64,000 nucleotides of DNA from an uncultured Saccharospirillaceae bacterium (GCA_947503895.1 CANNFT010000004.1:186001-250000); one strand, 5' to 3'. Shown: positions 1 through 9,021, counted from the stretch's first letter. Numbers and translations: made by a program. Notes: generated by a model not told the origin, from the letters alone.

Positions 1-219
1 TTTGGAGCCGGTTATCAGGTATAAATCGTTAGGGTGAGCCTGCATAAACTGCTGGTCTGGTAAGTGACCTTTGAGGGCATTGAAATAGCGGACCGATAAT
101 GAGGGTTGATGCGGTTTAAAATACCGCTCAAACATTAAGCCGTAGGAACCGTAGTCATCCTGTAAATCTTCATACAATACGTCACATTCAATGACATTCA
201 GTACGGCAGCAACAGTCAT
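1..219 (-). CDS. Class I glutamine amidotransferase, N-terminal part (cut by window edge)
   Basis: The first 73 codons of a minus-strand gene are visible; the rest lies outside the window. The translation starts MTVAAVLNVIECD, then has the D-DYGSYGLMFERYF segment and ends in YLITGSK. This pattern is typical of the N-terminal strand and oxyanion-side loop of GMP-synthase-like type 1 glutamine amidotransferases, which release ammonia from glutamine or act as gamma-glutamyl hydrolases. The catalytic Cys-His-Glu triad would lie further on and cannot be checked. The start is the first ATG, at 219. The substrate is unknown. Confidence 0.75.
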   Translation of the reverse strand, partial: MTVAAVLNVIECDVLYEDLQDDYGSYGLMFERYFKPHQPSLSVRYFNALKGHLPDQQFMQAHPNDLYLITGSK

Positions 220-680
220 AAAAGCACACCTTGTGAGTAGCGAGTATCTGCAATCAGTCTGCATGCAATATACGATCAAATCGAAGATCAAGGCAACGGT
301 TCCGAGGTGACGATGACAGACTGATCAACGGGGCTGAAACTAAAGCAGTCGCCAGCTGGGGCCGCCGTGGCTAATTCAATGGCCTAGCAGGGTAGAAGCC
401 GGTCTCTGCTGAGTCACGTTCGTATCAGTTCTTCTGAAGTCGCTAAAATAAGCAGTGGGTCACGATGAGAATCAAACCGAGTCACGCTTAGGAAAGCTCA
501 GATTCTAGACTTTTCAGCTCGTCTGGAGACTCACCTAAAACCCTGTCACAATGCGTCATTTACGCTAGGACACACCGTTTGCACTCTATTATTACGAGAC
601 GGTGACTTTATTTCTGAAGGTTAGCGCCCTATATTGAGGCGCAAATGATCAAAATCGCAATTATTTATTAGGAATCGCTT
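220..680. other. Intergenic region between divergent genes
   Basis: This stretch separates the minus-strand amidotransferase from the plus-strand gene at 681, so it should hold both promoters. I see no open frame with coding character, no RNA gene and no strong inverted repeat. A ribosome-binding AGGA lies just before 681. Confidence 0.4.
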
Positions 681-1187
681 ATGCTAGGAATGCTGGCAAA
701 TCTACTAAAAATACTGAACTCAGATACGGCGCCAGGCCAATTGTCGCTTGGATTTGCATTCGCATTAGTGGTGGGCTTAACGCCAATGCTTAGCCTGCAC
801 AACCTGTTGGTACTCTTCTTGGTCATGGTGATCAGAGTGAATTTATCAGCGTTCTTTCTTGCGACTGGTTTCTTTACGCTGATGGCTTACTTGATTGATC
901 CTTTGGCCATACAAGTGGGTGAAGCCGTACTCACCGAGCCCTCGCTACAAGTATTTTGGACAGACCTCTACCAAAGTGAATTTTGGCAAGCCACACGTTT
1001 TAATCACACATTATTAATGGGCAGCCTCGTCATTGCACTGGCAGCATTTATCCCTGTGCTGCTGATCAGCCGCTTTATTATTGTCAATTATCGCAACCGA
1101 TTAATGGCATGGGTGGAAAAGCTGAAGATTACTAAGATGATCAAAGCAAGTAAGTTTTATAAAGTCTATGAAAAACTGGCGGCCTAA
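681..1187 (+). CDS. TIGR03546 family membrane protein
   Basis: A 168-residue inner-membrane protein of unknown function. It opens with a conserved-looking segment (LANLLKILNSDTAPGQLSLGFAFALVVGLTPMLSLH, residues about 5-41, given here only as the region's character), then has three or four hydrophobic helices at roughly 22-45, 52-72 and 112-132 and a basic C-terminal tail. Length and the GxTPMxSLHN-type loop match the TIGR03546 family. In many gammaproteobacteria that family sits directly before a TIGR03545 protein, as it does here with a 12-base gap. An AGGA box precedes the ATG. The two proteins probably work together at the inner membrane, but no reaction is known. Confidence 0.75.
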   Translation: MLGMLANLLKILNSDTAPGQLSLGFAFALVVGLTPMLSLHNLLVLFLVMVIRVNLSAFFLATGFFTLMAYLIDPLAIQVGEAVLTEPSLQVFWTDLYQSEFWQATRFNHTLLMGSLVIALAAFIPVLLISRFIIVNYRNRLMAWVEKLKITKMIKASKFYKVYEKLAA

Positions 1188-1199
1188 GGAAATTATAAA

Positions 1200-3083
1200 A
1201 TGAAAAAATGGATACGCTGGTCAGGCCTAATTGGATTTTCAGTCACAATCGCCTTGTTGGTAGGCGCGTGGTTTTTTGCCGCTGCGCCATTGATTAAGAT
1301 GAGCATAGAAACCTTGGGCAGCAAAGCGGCAGGCGCAAAAGTAGAGGTTGAGGCAGTAGAGCTGTCTTTTAATCCACTCGGAATCACCATAAACGGCGTT
1401 GATGTCGCAGACGCCGATAAACCGATGGAGAATTTAATCAGCATCGATCGAACCGTAGCAGATTTAGCGCTCATGCCGTTACTGGTGGGCAAAGGCATCA
1501 TAGAAGAAATGTCGATGAGCGGCGTTCGTTTTGGAACACCGCGGTCTGTGTCAGGTGCATTGCCTAAAGAGGAAAAAGCGCCAGCAAAAGAATCGAATGA
1601 AATGGCTACCGGTACACCTGCAGAGAAAAGTAAAGCCCGCTCCCAAGATGAAAAACCCAAAGAGAGCGCGCTCGCAGGGCTGGCTGAAACATTGCCATCT
1701 GCCGAGACTATTCTGGAGCGTGAACCGCTTGCTACGGTCACCAATGGTGAGGCATTTAAGGAAAGCTATGAACACCATAAAGAAAAGATAAACAGCAGCG
1801 TTGCCAAAGTACCGAATGCCTCAGCAATCAAGCGCTACGAAAAAAGTATCAATAGCATCGTTAATGGCAAATACGACGACTTACATGACTTCTTAGAGCG
1901 AAAAAAAGAGTTTGAGGCATTAAAGAAACAGTTCAAAGCCGATAAAAAGGCGATTGAGGAAGCCAAAAAAGCGCTGCAAGTTGGGAAAAAGGAAATGGCT
2001 AATCATTGGAACGCGTTGGCCAAGAGCCCAAAAGCTGATTATCAAAAATTAATTGATAAATATAAATTAGATTCCGTGGGTGCTTCCAATTTAAGTGCAG
2101 TATTGTTTGGTGCTGAAGCGGGTGAGTATGCTCGTCAAGCATTGCATTACTATGAAAAAGTTCGTCCACTGTTGGTAAAAAGTGAAGCTGAGAAAGCCGA
2201 GGAGGCTGAAGAAGAGAAAGTTAGAGAGCGTGCAAAGGGCCGATTTGTTAGCTTCCCAACTCGCCACCCTCAACCGGACTTTTGGATAAAATCGTTAGGT
2301 TTTACAGGGCAGCTAGCAGCGGGTGATATAGCGGTTAGTGTGAAAGATATTACGCACCAGCAGGCGATCACAAATCGCCCCATTCGTTTAACCGTGAAAG
2401 GTGACCAATTGGGTGATGTCACGGGCTTTAAATTAAATGGTGTGCTTGATCATCGAGGTGTGGATGACCAAGATGCCTTCGAACTCAGCATCGCTAATGT
2501 CAAGATGGACAGTATGGATCTTGGGTTTGCGGGATTAAAACTGAAGCAAAGCCAAATGGCCATGTCGGCAAAAGGCGTGCTGAAGCAGGGACAAATAGAG
2601 GCTGATGGCATCGCAAACTTTACACGCGCAACCTTCACAACCAAAGATAGAACCATGGTTGCCAAAGAGCTTAATGCTGCGTTAGCCAAAATTCCCACGT
2701 TTGATGTTCACGTGGATGCTAAGGGAAAAATGCTGGCACCCAAAGTAGGCATGAACTCAGATTTAGACAACAAATTGCAGAAAATATTCAACGAATCTCT
2801 TAAAGAGAAACAACGAGAGTTGGAAGCGAGATTAAAAAAACGACTTGAGGAAAAATTACTTGCGTACACCGGCGAATACAAAGCTACACTCAAGTCATTA
2901 AATTTAATGGATGGCAATTTGAAAGACGCTCAAAAGAAACTGTCTAAGTTGGCAAAAGCAGAGTTGGATGACTACCAAAAACAACTGAAGCAAAAAAAGA
3001 AAAAAGAAGCGGATAAGAAAATTGAACAGAAACGAAAAGAACTTGAAGAAAAAGCAAAAGAAAAACTCAAGAATCTTTTTTAA
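1200..3083 (+). CDS. TIGR03545 family protein, AsmA-like with long coiled-coil segments
   Basis: A 627-residue protein with one N-terminal membrane anchor (residues about 8-30) and a large periplasmic part. The segment after the anchor (about 35-110) has the SFNPLGITINGVDV pattern seen in AsmA/TamB-like lipid-transport-related proteins. Residues about 110-190 are low-complexity and charged. Two strongly alpha-helical, Lys/Glu-rich regions (about 200-340 and 530-627) look like coiled coils. Family TIGR03545 fits length and gene order. The ATG has a good AAGGAAA ribosome site overlapping the end of the preceding gene, so the two are probably one operon. Function is unknown; a role in envelope lipid handling is inference from the AsmA-like part. 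Confidence 0.75.
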   Translation: MKKWIRWSGLIGFSVTIALLVGAWFFAAAPLIKMSIETLGSKAAGAKVEVEAVELSFNPLGITINGVDVADADKPMENLISIDRTVADLALMPLLVGKGIIEEMSMSGVRFGTPRSVSGALPKEEKAPAKESNEMATGTPAEKSKARSQDEKPKESALAGLAETLPSAETILEREPLATVTNGEAFKESYEHHKEKINSSVAKVPNASAIKRYEKSINSIVNGKYDDLHDFLERKKEFEALKKQFKADKKAIEEAKKALQVGKKEMANHWNALAKSPKADYQKLIDKYKLDSVGASNLSAVLFGAEAGEYARQALHYYEKVRPLLVKSEAEKAEEAEEEKVRERAKGRFVSFPTRHPQPDFWIKSLGFTGQLAAGDIAVSVKDITHQQAITNRPIRLTVKGDQLGDVTGFKLNGVLDHRGVDDQDAFELSIANVKMDSMDLGFAGLKLKQSQMAMSAKGVLKQGQIEADGIANFTRATFTTKDRTMVAKELNAALAKIPTFDVHVDAKGKMLAPKVGMNSDLDNKLQKIFNESLKEKQRELEARLKKRLEEKLLAYTGEYKATLKSLNLMDGNLKDAQKKLSKLAKAELDDYQKQLKQKKKKEADKKIEQKRKELEEKAKEKLKNLF

Positions 3084-3148
3084 CAACATCGAATAACTAC
3101 GAACGCGGTAAAGCAGCTCACCTGCTGGTGCGCTGTGAGGTATGAATT

Positions 3149-4072
3149 ATGAAAATGCGCGTCGCATTAGCCCAGTACCCAATAGGGCAATTCAGTTTAT
3201 GGCAAGATTATGAACAGCATATGCGACGCTGGCTTCAGCCAGCGTTTGATGCTCAGGCTGAGTTGGTGGTACTGCCGGAATACTGCGCAATGGAGCTGGC
3301 ATCTCTGTTTGGCGAGAATCGCTACTGTGATATTTCCCGTCAGCTAGCGGATCTTCAGTCTGTATTGCCTTATTATTTGGAGCTATTTTCAGAGCTGGCT
3401 TGTGAAAATAGTTGCACACTGGTTGCTGGCACGTTTCCAGTCGAAGAAAATTATAAATACATCAATCGCTGCCATGTATTTTTGCCTGACGGATCAATGA
3501 AGTATCAAGATAAACTCATGATGACTCGGTTTGAGCGCGAACAATGGGAAATTGTTGCGGGGAGCGAGTTGCGAGTCATTGAAACGCCTAAGGCCATGAT
3601 GGGTATCGCCGTTTGCTATGATATTGAATTTCCACTCATCTCCAGAAGGCTTTGCACACAAGGTGCGGAAATCATCGTCGTACCCAGTTGCACAGATACA
3701 ATGGCGGGTTACCATCGGGTGCGCATTGGCTGCCAAGCACGAGCGTTAGAAAACCAGTGTTATGTTATGCATGCATCCACGGTGGGCGATGCCCTTTGGA
3801 ACCCCGCCGTCGACACCAATGTCGGTTCAGCAGCCATTTACACTCCCAGTGATAATGGCTTTCCAGAAGACGGTGTATTATCGCGCGGGCGCATGAGTGA
3901 ACCGTGTTGGCTCATTGAAGATATTGATTTAAGCACTGTTGAGTATGTGAGGGAACATGGTGAGGTTTTGAACGTTGCTCACTGGGCCGAATCTGAATAT
4001 GTGTACAGTGCGAGACAGTATCAACAGTCGCCAGAATCGAGAGTGCTATTGGAAGACCCAGCTGAATGGTAG
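3149..4072 (+). CDS. Carbon-nitrogen hydrolase (nitrilase superfamily)
   Basis: A 307-residue cytoplasmic hydrolase of the nitrilase/amidase superfamily, which cleaves C-N bonds through a Glu-Lys-Cys triad. All three are visible: Glu44 in VVLPEY, Lys122 in MKYQDKLMMTRFE and Cys156 in GIAVCYDIEFP. Length matches single-domain members. The C-terminal half contains the RARALENQCYVMHAS strand typical of the family. The substrate cannot be read from sequence; omega-amidases and carbamoylputrescine-type amidases are the closest styles. It stands alone downstream of the TIGR03545 gene with a 65-base gap. Confidence 0.88.
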   Translation: MKMRVALAQYPIGQFSLWQDYEQHMRRWLQPAFDAQAELVVLPEYCAMELASLFGENRYCDISRQLADLQSVLPYYLELFSELACENSCTLVAGTFPVEENYKYINRCHVFLPDGSMKYQDKLMMTRFEREQWEIVAGSELRVIETPKAMMGIAVCYDIEFPLISRRLCTQGAEIIVVPSCTDTMAGYHRVRIGCQARALENQCYVMHASTVGDALWNPAVDTNVGSAAIYTPSDNGFPEDGVLSRGRMSEPCWLIEDIDLSTVEYVREHGEVLNVAHWAESEYVYSARQYQQSPESRVLLEDPAEW

Positions 4073-4084
4073 CTGGGTGATTTT
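4056..4084 (+). terminator. Possible intrinsic terminator overlapping the nitrilase stop codon
   Basis: An 8-base perfect stem, ACCCAGCT (4056-4063) and AGCTGGGT (4071-4078), encloses a 7-base loop and is followed by GATTTTG. The right arm overlaps the TAG stop at 4070-4072. The T-run is short, so termination strength is uncertain. Confidence 0.45.
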
Positions 4085-4384
4085 GTGGAACAAAGCGCAG
4101 CGATTTGCTTACCAGAGCCTGTTGAATAACCTTAAGGGCATCTCTATCAAGTCATCTGAGCTTTGTCGCGCTTTACTTTCATGTAAGTCTTCTTGGAATG
4201 GACTCGTCATTAAATGATCGGTGTCCTGTTGTTCAACCGATGGGTACCTTCGGCATTCAATCTGCTCCATACAGATTGTCCACTGCGATGAATGCCTAGC
4301 ATTAACGCACAATAAAAACGTGCGCGCCTGCTGGAGCGAAGCAGAAAGCCAGAGTCGATCGTAAAATTGGCTTTATGAAGCGAC
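4085..4384. other. Intergenic region between convergent genes
   Basis: This gap lies between the nitrilase gene and the convergent yaeQ gene. Short frames exist on both strands but none has a ribosome site plus protein-like composition. Apart from the hairpin at its left edge I see no structured element. Confidence 0.4.
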
Positions 4385-4930
4385 CTAACGGTTCGGAAAT
4401 AACTGAGTGACCGATACTTCGGCACTATGGTTGTCATCTCCAAACCACACTTGCCCGTCTTGGATCGTACAATTCAGTTGCATTGATTTTGCTCGCATTG
4501 CTGCGATGGCCTCAAATGGCGTGTCATCTATTCGATATACTTCAAGGTTATTAAATCGTTGCACTTTGTCCTGCATCTGGCCCCACCAGAGTTCGTCACT
4601 TCGTCCGCCATAAGAATATAAACGGACACGCTTGGCTTTGCCGCAAGCCTGGCGGATGCGCTTTTCATCGGGCTGCCCAAGATCAATCCATAGCTCGATT
4701 TCATCACTCAGGCTTTTATGCCAAAGGTCAGGCTCATCCTGAGTCGACAGTCCCTTAGTGAACATAAGGTCCTCGTGTCCGTTTAGTGCAAACACCAAGA
4801 CCCTCAGCATGACCCTGATATCCGTCTCGCTCGGATGCTGAGCTAATGTCAGAGCATGAAGATGGTAATAATGCCGATCCATATCTGCGATATTCAGTTC
4901 GGCTTTACAAATGGTTGCTTTTAATGCCAC
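4385..4930 (-). CDS. yaeQ: YaeQ family protein
   Basis: A 181-residue protein matching the YaeQ family along its full length: MALKATICKAELNIADMDRHYY at the N-terminus, the HPSETDIRVMLRVLVFAL segment, the DEPDLW motif, ELWIDLGQPDE, and a C-terminal QLF. YaeQ proteins have a PD-(D/E)XK nuclease-like fold. E. coli YaeQ was first noted as a multicopy suppressor linked to RfaH, but the molecular function is unsettled. The gene is divergent from ppiC, with a 95-base shared promoter region. Confidence 0.92.
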   Translation of the reverse strand: MALKATICKAELNIADMDRHYYHLHALTLAQHPSETDIRVMLRVLVFALNGHEDLMFTKGLSTQDEPDLWHKSLSDEIELWIDLGQPDEKRIRQACGKAKRVRLYSYGGRSDELWWGQMQDKVQRFNNLEVYRIDDTPFEAIAAMRAKSMQLNCTIQDGQVWFGDDNHSAEVSVTQLFPNR

Positions 4931-5025
4931 AGAAAATCCCCTAAATTACGATTTGTGGGGAGTATAACGGGTTAAAAGCGTATAAAATACGCCTTCCATA
5001 ACGAACCGACGTAGAATCCGACATT

Positions 5026-5304
5026 ATGCCCAGAGCCTGTGCATGCCACATATTAGTGAAGAAAAAAGAACTGGCTGAAGAGTTAAAGCAACGATTGGCC
5101 AAAGGCGAAGATTTTGCCACTCTAGCGAAAAAATATTCAACATGCCCATCGAAGAAGCAAGGTGGTAATTTAGGCGAGTTCTTTAAAGGTGATATGGTCA
5201 AAGCATTTGACGAAGTCGTCTTTAAAAGACCGATTCTAAAGGTTCACGGTCCAATCAAAACACAGTTTGGTTATCACCTAATCAAGACCCTTTATCGAAA
5301 TTAA
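5026..5304 (+). CDS. ppiC: Parvulin-type peptidyl-prolyl cis-trans isomerase C
   Basis: A 92-residue, single-domain parvulin that speeds cis-trans isomerisation of peptidyl-prolyl bonds. The sequence has the family landmarks in order: ACHILVKK, the A..L......GEDFA.LAKKYSTCPS stretch, GGNLGEF.KGDMVKAFDE and the closing GPIKTQFGYHLIK. There is no signal peptide, so it is cytoplasmic like E. coli PpiC, whose length it matches. It is followed 48 bases later by the MtfA-type gene in the same direction. Confidence 0.95.
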   Translation: MPRACACHILVKKKELAEELKQRLAKGEDFATLAKKYSTCPSKKQGGNLGEFFKGDMVKAFDEVVFKRPILKVHGPIKTQFGYHLIKTLYRN

Positions 5305-5352
5305 AGCTCGGACTATTGAGCAGGTCCAACAGAATAGAACATGGAGTTATAA

Positions 5353-6207
5353 ATGTTGTTACAGAAAATCAAGGAATGGTTCACGAAATTTCTGAGTCGT
5401 CCATCTCGCAGCAGTCGCGATGATTCTGCGTTTTCAGCGGATCATCGTCAGTTTTTGAGTAAAGAAGTTGAATTCTACCAACAGCTTTCTGAATTAGAGC
5501 AAAAAGATTTTAGGCAGCGAGTACTTTTGTTCCTAGAAACCACTGAAATAGTGGGCAACGGCGTTCAGGTGAGTGATGAAGACCGATTATTAGTGGCTGC
5601 AAGCGCCATTATCCCAGTATGGTCTTTTAAAAATTGGCATTACATTAATTTGCATACAGTTATTCTCGTGCCTGCTGCATTTAACCAAGAAGCTCAAATT
5701 GGGCAAAGTAACTCAAATGCATTGGGAATGGTCGGGACTGGGGTGTTTGCGGGTAAAATGATATTAAGTCAGCCCGCATTGCATGCAGGCTTTAAAAATA
5801 GTCGTGACAAAAAGAATGTTGGTATTCACGAGTTTGCTCATCTCATTGATATGGCTGATGGCAAAGGCGACGGATTTCCTGAAAAGCTAAAAGACCATAG
5901 CTACAGTGTGCCTTGGTTTCAGTTTATAGAGGGAAAAATTCAAGAAATACAGCAAAACAAAAGTAATATTGATCGGTATGGCGCAACCAATAACACAGAG
6001 TTTTTTGCAGTTGCGAGTGAATACTTTTTTGAACGTCCAGACATGATGAAAAAGAAGCATCCTCAACTGTATAACGATTTATCCTCTTTCTATCAGAGAG
6101 ATGTGGCCGATATTCAGCAGGATATTAAAACTCGTAGAAAAGCACCTTGTCCGTGTGGCAGTGGGAAAAAATACAAGCGTTGCTGCTATCTGCCGGTAGA
6201 ATATTAA
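5353..6207 (+). CDS. mtfA: MtfA-type zinc metallopeptidase (M90) with C-terminal SEC-C motif
   Basis: A 284-residue protein. Residues about 30-250 form the M90/MtfA peptidase, with the zinc site HEFAH at 159-163 and a downstream E in NNTEFFAVASEYFF. E. coli MtfA binds the repressor Mlc and has peptidase activity, tying it to glucose-PTS control. Residues 266-278 (CPCGSGKKYKRCC) form a SEC-C zinc-binding motif of the kind found at the end of SecA, which E. coli MtfA lacks. Whether the Mlc link holds in this organism is unknown. The start ATG at 5353 sits after a GGAG box. Confidence 0.85.
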   Translation: MLLQKIKEWFTKFLSRPSRSSRDDSAFSADHRQFLSKEVEFYQQLSELEQKDFRQRVLLFLETTEIVGNGVQVSDEDRLLVAASAIIPVWSFKNWHYINLHTVILVPAAFNQEAQIGQSNSNALGMVGTGVFAGKMILSQPALHAGFKNSRDKKNVGIHEFAHLIDMADGKGDGFPEKLKDHSYSVPWFQFIEGKIQEIQQNKSNIDRYGATNNTEFFAVASEYFFERPDMMKKKHPQLYNDLSSFYQRDVADIQQDIKTRRKAPCPCGSGKKYKRCCYLPVEY

Positions 6208-6221
6208 TTGCAGACATCTTT

Positions 6222-6307
6222 ATAAAGCCAAGTTAAGCGCTGGCGAGTGGTCTTTAGAAGTTCAGGCGTGCTTTTAGATCTAACTTGCAGAATTAATTTG
6301 GCTTTAT
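6222..6307. repeat. Nested long-range inverted repeat in a convergent intergenic gap
   Basis: Outer arms ATAAAGCCAA (6222-6231) and TTGGCTTTAT (6298-6307) are perfectly complementary over 10 bases. An inner pair, AAGTTA (6230-6235) and TAACTT (6281-6286), overlaps the outer arms by two bases and could extend the same stem with a bulge. It lies between the convergent mtfA gene and a small membrane gene, so it may serve as a two-way terminator or be the remnant of a mobile palindromic element. Confidence 0.5.
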
Positions 6308-6351
6308 TGGGGCAGCCTACAGTAAATTCTAATCGAAGGGGCTTAAACTTC

Positions 6352-6621
6352 TTAATCTGACGTATGCATGATAAAACGGTAAGTCAAATAGGTAATTAGC
6401 CCCCAACTAGCAGAGTTAAAAACGAATAGGGCTGCGAGAATAGGCCAATCTAGCGTAGCAAATCCTACACCTTGAAAGGTTGCGTACAATGAGAAGGCAA
6501 ATACGAGTAGGTCACCTACCGGCACGGAAATTTGCAGGCCAATAAAAAAACCAGCCCATGTTAAGATTACGCCGAATATCATGCTAGCAATCAGTGCTTT
6601 TTTATAGGCCATTTCGATCAT
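6352..6621 (-). CDS. Small inner-membrane protein of unknown function
   Basis: An 89-residue hydrophobic protein with three predicted membrane helices, at roughly 8-30, 34-52 and 58-80. I do not recognise a family with confidence. Two starts are possible: ATG at 6621 or the ATG three codons on at 6612. It is the last gene of a minus-strand pair with the GGDEF gene at 6699-7919, but lies downstream of it with a 77-base gap. Confidence 0.6.
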   Translation of the reverse strand: MIEMAYKKALIASMIFGVILTWAGFFIGLQISVPVGDLLVFAFSLYATFQGVGFATLDWPILAALFVFNSASWGLITYLTYRFIMHTSD

Positions 6622-6698
6622 CCATTAATGTTAAATGATGCCAAATTGTCTTGCTAATCATAATGTGTAAGATGGGTACTCTATTGCGTTTGTTTGCA

Positions 6699-7919
6699 CT
6701 AACGATCTTGATCGGATGCAGTCGGCTCATCAGATGCAATAAATCTATCCCGTCCTAGCGCTTTAGCTTCGTATAAGGCGTCATCCACTCGAGTCATAAT
6801 GTCGTCAAACGATAATTTGGACTGATTAACCAAGTTGATTATGCCACCGCTCGCAGTGACCCTAATTTCCTTAGCATCAAATTTGAAAGCTGTGTTGCGA
6901 ATGGCGACTCGGATCTTCTCTGCAACACGATAAGACTGCTCAACGTCAATTTCTGGAAGACAAATTATGAACTCTTCACCGCCGTACCGGCCAAGCAAAT
7001 CACCTGATCGTAGAGAGTCTTTACAAACCTGCGCAACACCTTTTAGTACCGTATCACCAAATTGATGGCCAAATTGATCGTTAATTTTCTTAAAGTGATC
7101 AAGGTCAAACATAATAATAGAAGCATTTCGTCCATAGCGTTTAAAGCGCTCAATTTCTCGCTCAATAAGTGACTCAATATGACCGCGATTAAGCGTGTTG
7201 GTTAGGCTGTCTATGGTCGCTTGTTTGACCAGCAATCGTTCATACTTTTGTCGTGAGGCAATAACTTTTTTTAATGCTACTAGGGTAAGAATTGCCATGA
7301 TGAAAATAACAATGGCCAGTACTAGCAAATATTGACTCGATTTTTTAATCAGCTCATGGGATTCCAAAATATGATCGGAGACATTGTAATAAAGCTCATA
7401 GGCACCTAAAAAATTCCCTTTATCCATAATAGGAACATAGGTTTCCATGACATCTAATGTAACGGGCTGTAAATCCAAACTAACCGAATTCTTTTTGGCC
7501 AACTTAGAATAAGCCTGACCTGAAGTCACCTGCTCCTTAAAATACGGCTTATGATTGAAATCCCCTATGTCTTCCGCGTTGGTTGAAAAAAGTACCTCGC
7601 CTGAAGCTGAAAATAATTTTATTTTCCAAATGGCTTCGCTATTTGTTGCTAGTTGTAAATATTCGCGCAGCTGATCTGAAATAATAATGTGATTCTGACT
7701 GAATGCTGGCTTGACGACTCGAGCCATCTGCGAGGTAAATTGAAAGGCTTCGCGCTCAGTATCACGATAGACCTTTTCTTCCAGTGCTGATTGAAAAAAA
7801 TGGAAATGTAATAGAATAATGGTAAATGTTACCGCTATGAAAAAGACGATAAACCCGTAAGTTAGGGTAGAATAAGAAAAAGTCTTGCCATTTCTTAATG
7901 GGTGTTGCGATTTTTGCAT
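6699..7919 (-). CDS. Membrane-bound diguanylate cyclase (Cache-like sensor plus GGDEF)
   Basis: A 406-residue protein predicted to make cyclic di-GMP from two GTP. Membrane helices at about 23-41 and 197-216 bracket a periplasmic domain of about 155 residues with a Cache-like pattern (YFKEQVTSGQAYSKL, LGAYELYYNV). The GGDEF domain runs from about 233 to 395, with the metal/substrate part FDLDHFKKINDQFGH and the active signature GGEEF at 313-317. The product-inhibition site RxxD (RSGD, 304-307) lies five residues before it, so the enzyme should be both active and feedback-inhibited. No EAL domain is present. The ligand sensed is unknown. Confidence 0.93.
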   Translation of the reverse strand: MQKSQHPLRNGKTFSYSTLTYGFIVFFIAVTFTIILLHFHFFQSALEEKVYRDTEREAFQFTSQMARVVKPAFSQNHIIISDQLREYLQLATNSEAIWKIKLFSASGEVLFSTNAEDIGDFNHKPYFKEQVTSGQAYSKLAKKNSVSLDLQPVTLDVMETYVPIMDKGNFLGAYELYYNVSDHILESHELIKKSSQYLLVLAIVIFIMAILTLVALKKVIASRQKYERLLVKQATIDSLTNTLNRGHIESLIEREIERFKRYGRNASIIMFDLDHFKKINDQFGHQFGDTVLKGVAQVCKDSLRSGDLLGRYGGEEFIICLPEIDVEQSYRVAEKIRVAIRNTAFKFDAKEIRVTASGGIINLVNQSKLSFDDIMTRVDDALYEAKALGRDRFIASDEPTASDQDR

Positions 7920-8912
7920 TAAGCACTCGAATCTGTTACGCGTGTGGGTCTATTCTACCCTTTTCTCTTAATAGTAGTCGATAAAATCGGCCTTGGCGTA
8001 CCTGTGGTCTCGAAATGACGAGCATTGAGATGGAGGTACATCTGTAATGATGGGCAAAATGGCTGGAACCGGATGACTCATCATTTCCTTACATAATTGG
8101 AGATAACGGATCTTCCCGCGAGCCGAGTCTGAATCTTGGTTCAACTCAAAAATAACTGGTTATTCCCGAAATGCCATGCTGCATCTTTAGTCGCTTTTAT
8201 CACAAGAGTGTTATAGCTGTTTTCGAATGGATAATCAGAGCACGACATAGGTATTCTCGCTTTCAGGATGCTGTTCACTTCCCCGATTACAGATGGTCTC
8301 ACCATTCACGATGCTTTTACGCTTTGAATATAAGTTTATGCAGAACGGATATAAGTAGGATGTATAAAATGAGATTTCATCTACGGAAGACGGCCAAATC
8401 AATCAAATTTTTCTTATGCATTTTCAATGTTTCGCGCCGCTGATTTTCTAAGATATAGGCCGCCGGGTATTTCATACAAAACCAATTCAATGCAAAGTGG
8501 CGCGTTTCATGGTTGGCGTGAATGGATTTGTCAGTGATGCATTTCAAACTTTTCACATTCAAGGTTGGGATTAAAACAGAATGAATTATTGGGTCTTGTG
8601 ACAATTTATGTGGAAAAATGGCTGGATTGGTGTTTCATCTAATCCCGAACCCTAAAAAATAATGTGTGAAATGACCGTTCTGATAGAAGGCTCAATTACG
8701 AAACGAGTACTAGGTAGTAGCATGCAAAGCGATCGAATAACTGGCGTTAAAAATGATAGGCTGACTGAAAAAGTGAATCGAATGTCACATTTCTGTCTAT
8801 AATTAGGACTTATCTTGTCTACTTTTTAGAATGAGCAAAGTGGAGGGTTTGGATTGAATCCTCGCTAGAGCGTCTTCTGGATACTAAAAAAATATTATTT
8901 GGTGGAATTTTT

Positions 8913-8942
8913 TTGTTGTCACCAAAAGCCCGTCCATATAAT
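8913..8942 (+). promoter_or_regulatory. Candidate sigma-70 promoter of the biosynthetic block
   Basis: A perfect -10 hexamer TATAAT sits at 8937-8942. Upstream is TTGTTG at 8913-8918 (18-base spacer) or the overlapping TTGTCA at 8916-8921 (15-base spacer). Transcription would start near 8949, about 70 bases before the first gene. Confidence 0.55.
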
Positions 8943-8951
8943 CTCTTTAGC

Positions 8952-8971
8952 CATTGAATATAAATTCAATG
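8952..8971. promoter_or_regulatory. Perfect dyad at the predicted transcript start (operator candidate)
   Basis: CATTGAATATAAATTCAATG has 8-base perfect arms around ATAA. It lies just after the TATAAT box and 50 bases before the ATG at 9022. This is where a repressor would block initiation, or where the RNA would begin with a hairpin. No regulator gene is nearby. Confidence 0.5.
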
Positions 8972-9021
8972 AATCGCTACACACACAATAAATAATAATA
9001 ACGATAAATTCGGAACTCTTA

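Larger units (their letters stand above)
7920..9021. other. 1.1-kb gene-free stretch upstream of the biosynthetic block
   Basis: I find no convincing gene. The frame at 8171-8443 has cysteine- and histidine-rich, non-protein-like composition and no ribosome site. The first 700 bases show no clear signal; the last 130 hold a promoter and a dyad, listed separately. The length suggests either a decayed gene or a long control region for the block that follows. Confidence 0.5.

Noticed and set aside
1193..1744. 183-residue minus-strand frame
   Set aside because: It is a shadow of the TIGR03545 gene on the plus strand, which has a ribosome site and family match.
6232..6288. GTTAAGC and ATCTAAC resembling integron attC core sites
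   Set aside because: The order is opposite to that of an attC site, and no integrase or cassette array is present.
8171..8443. 90-residue open frame in the gap before the biosynthetic block
   Set aside because: Composition is rich in Cys, His, Arg and Tyr as in random translation, there is no ribosome site, and no family is recognisable.
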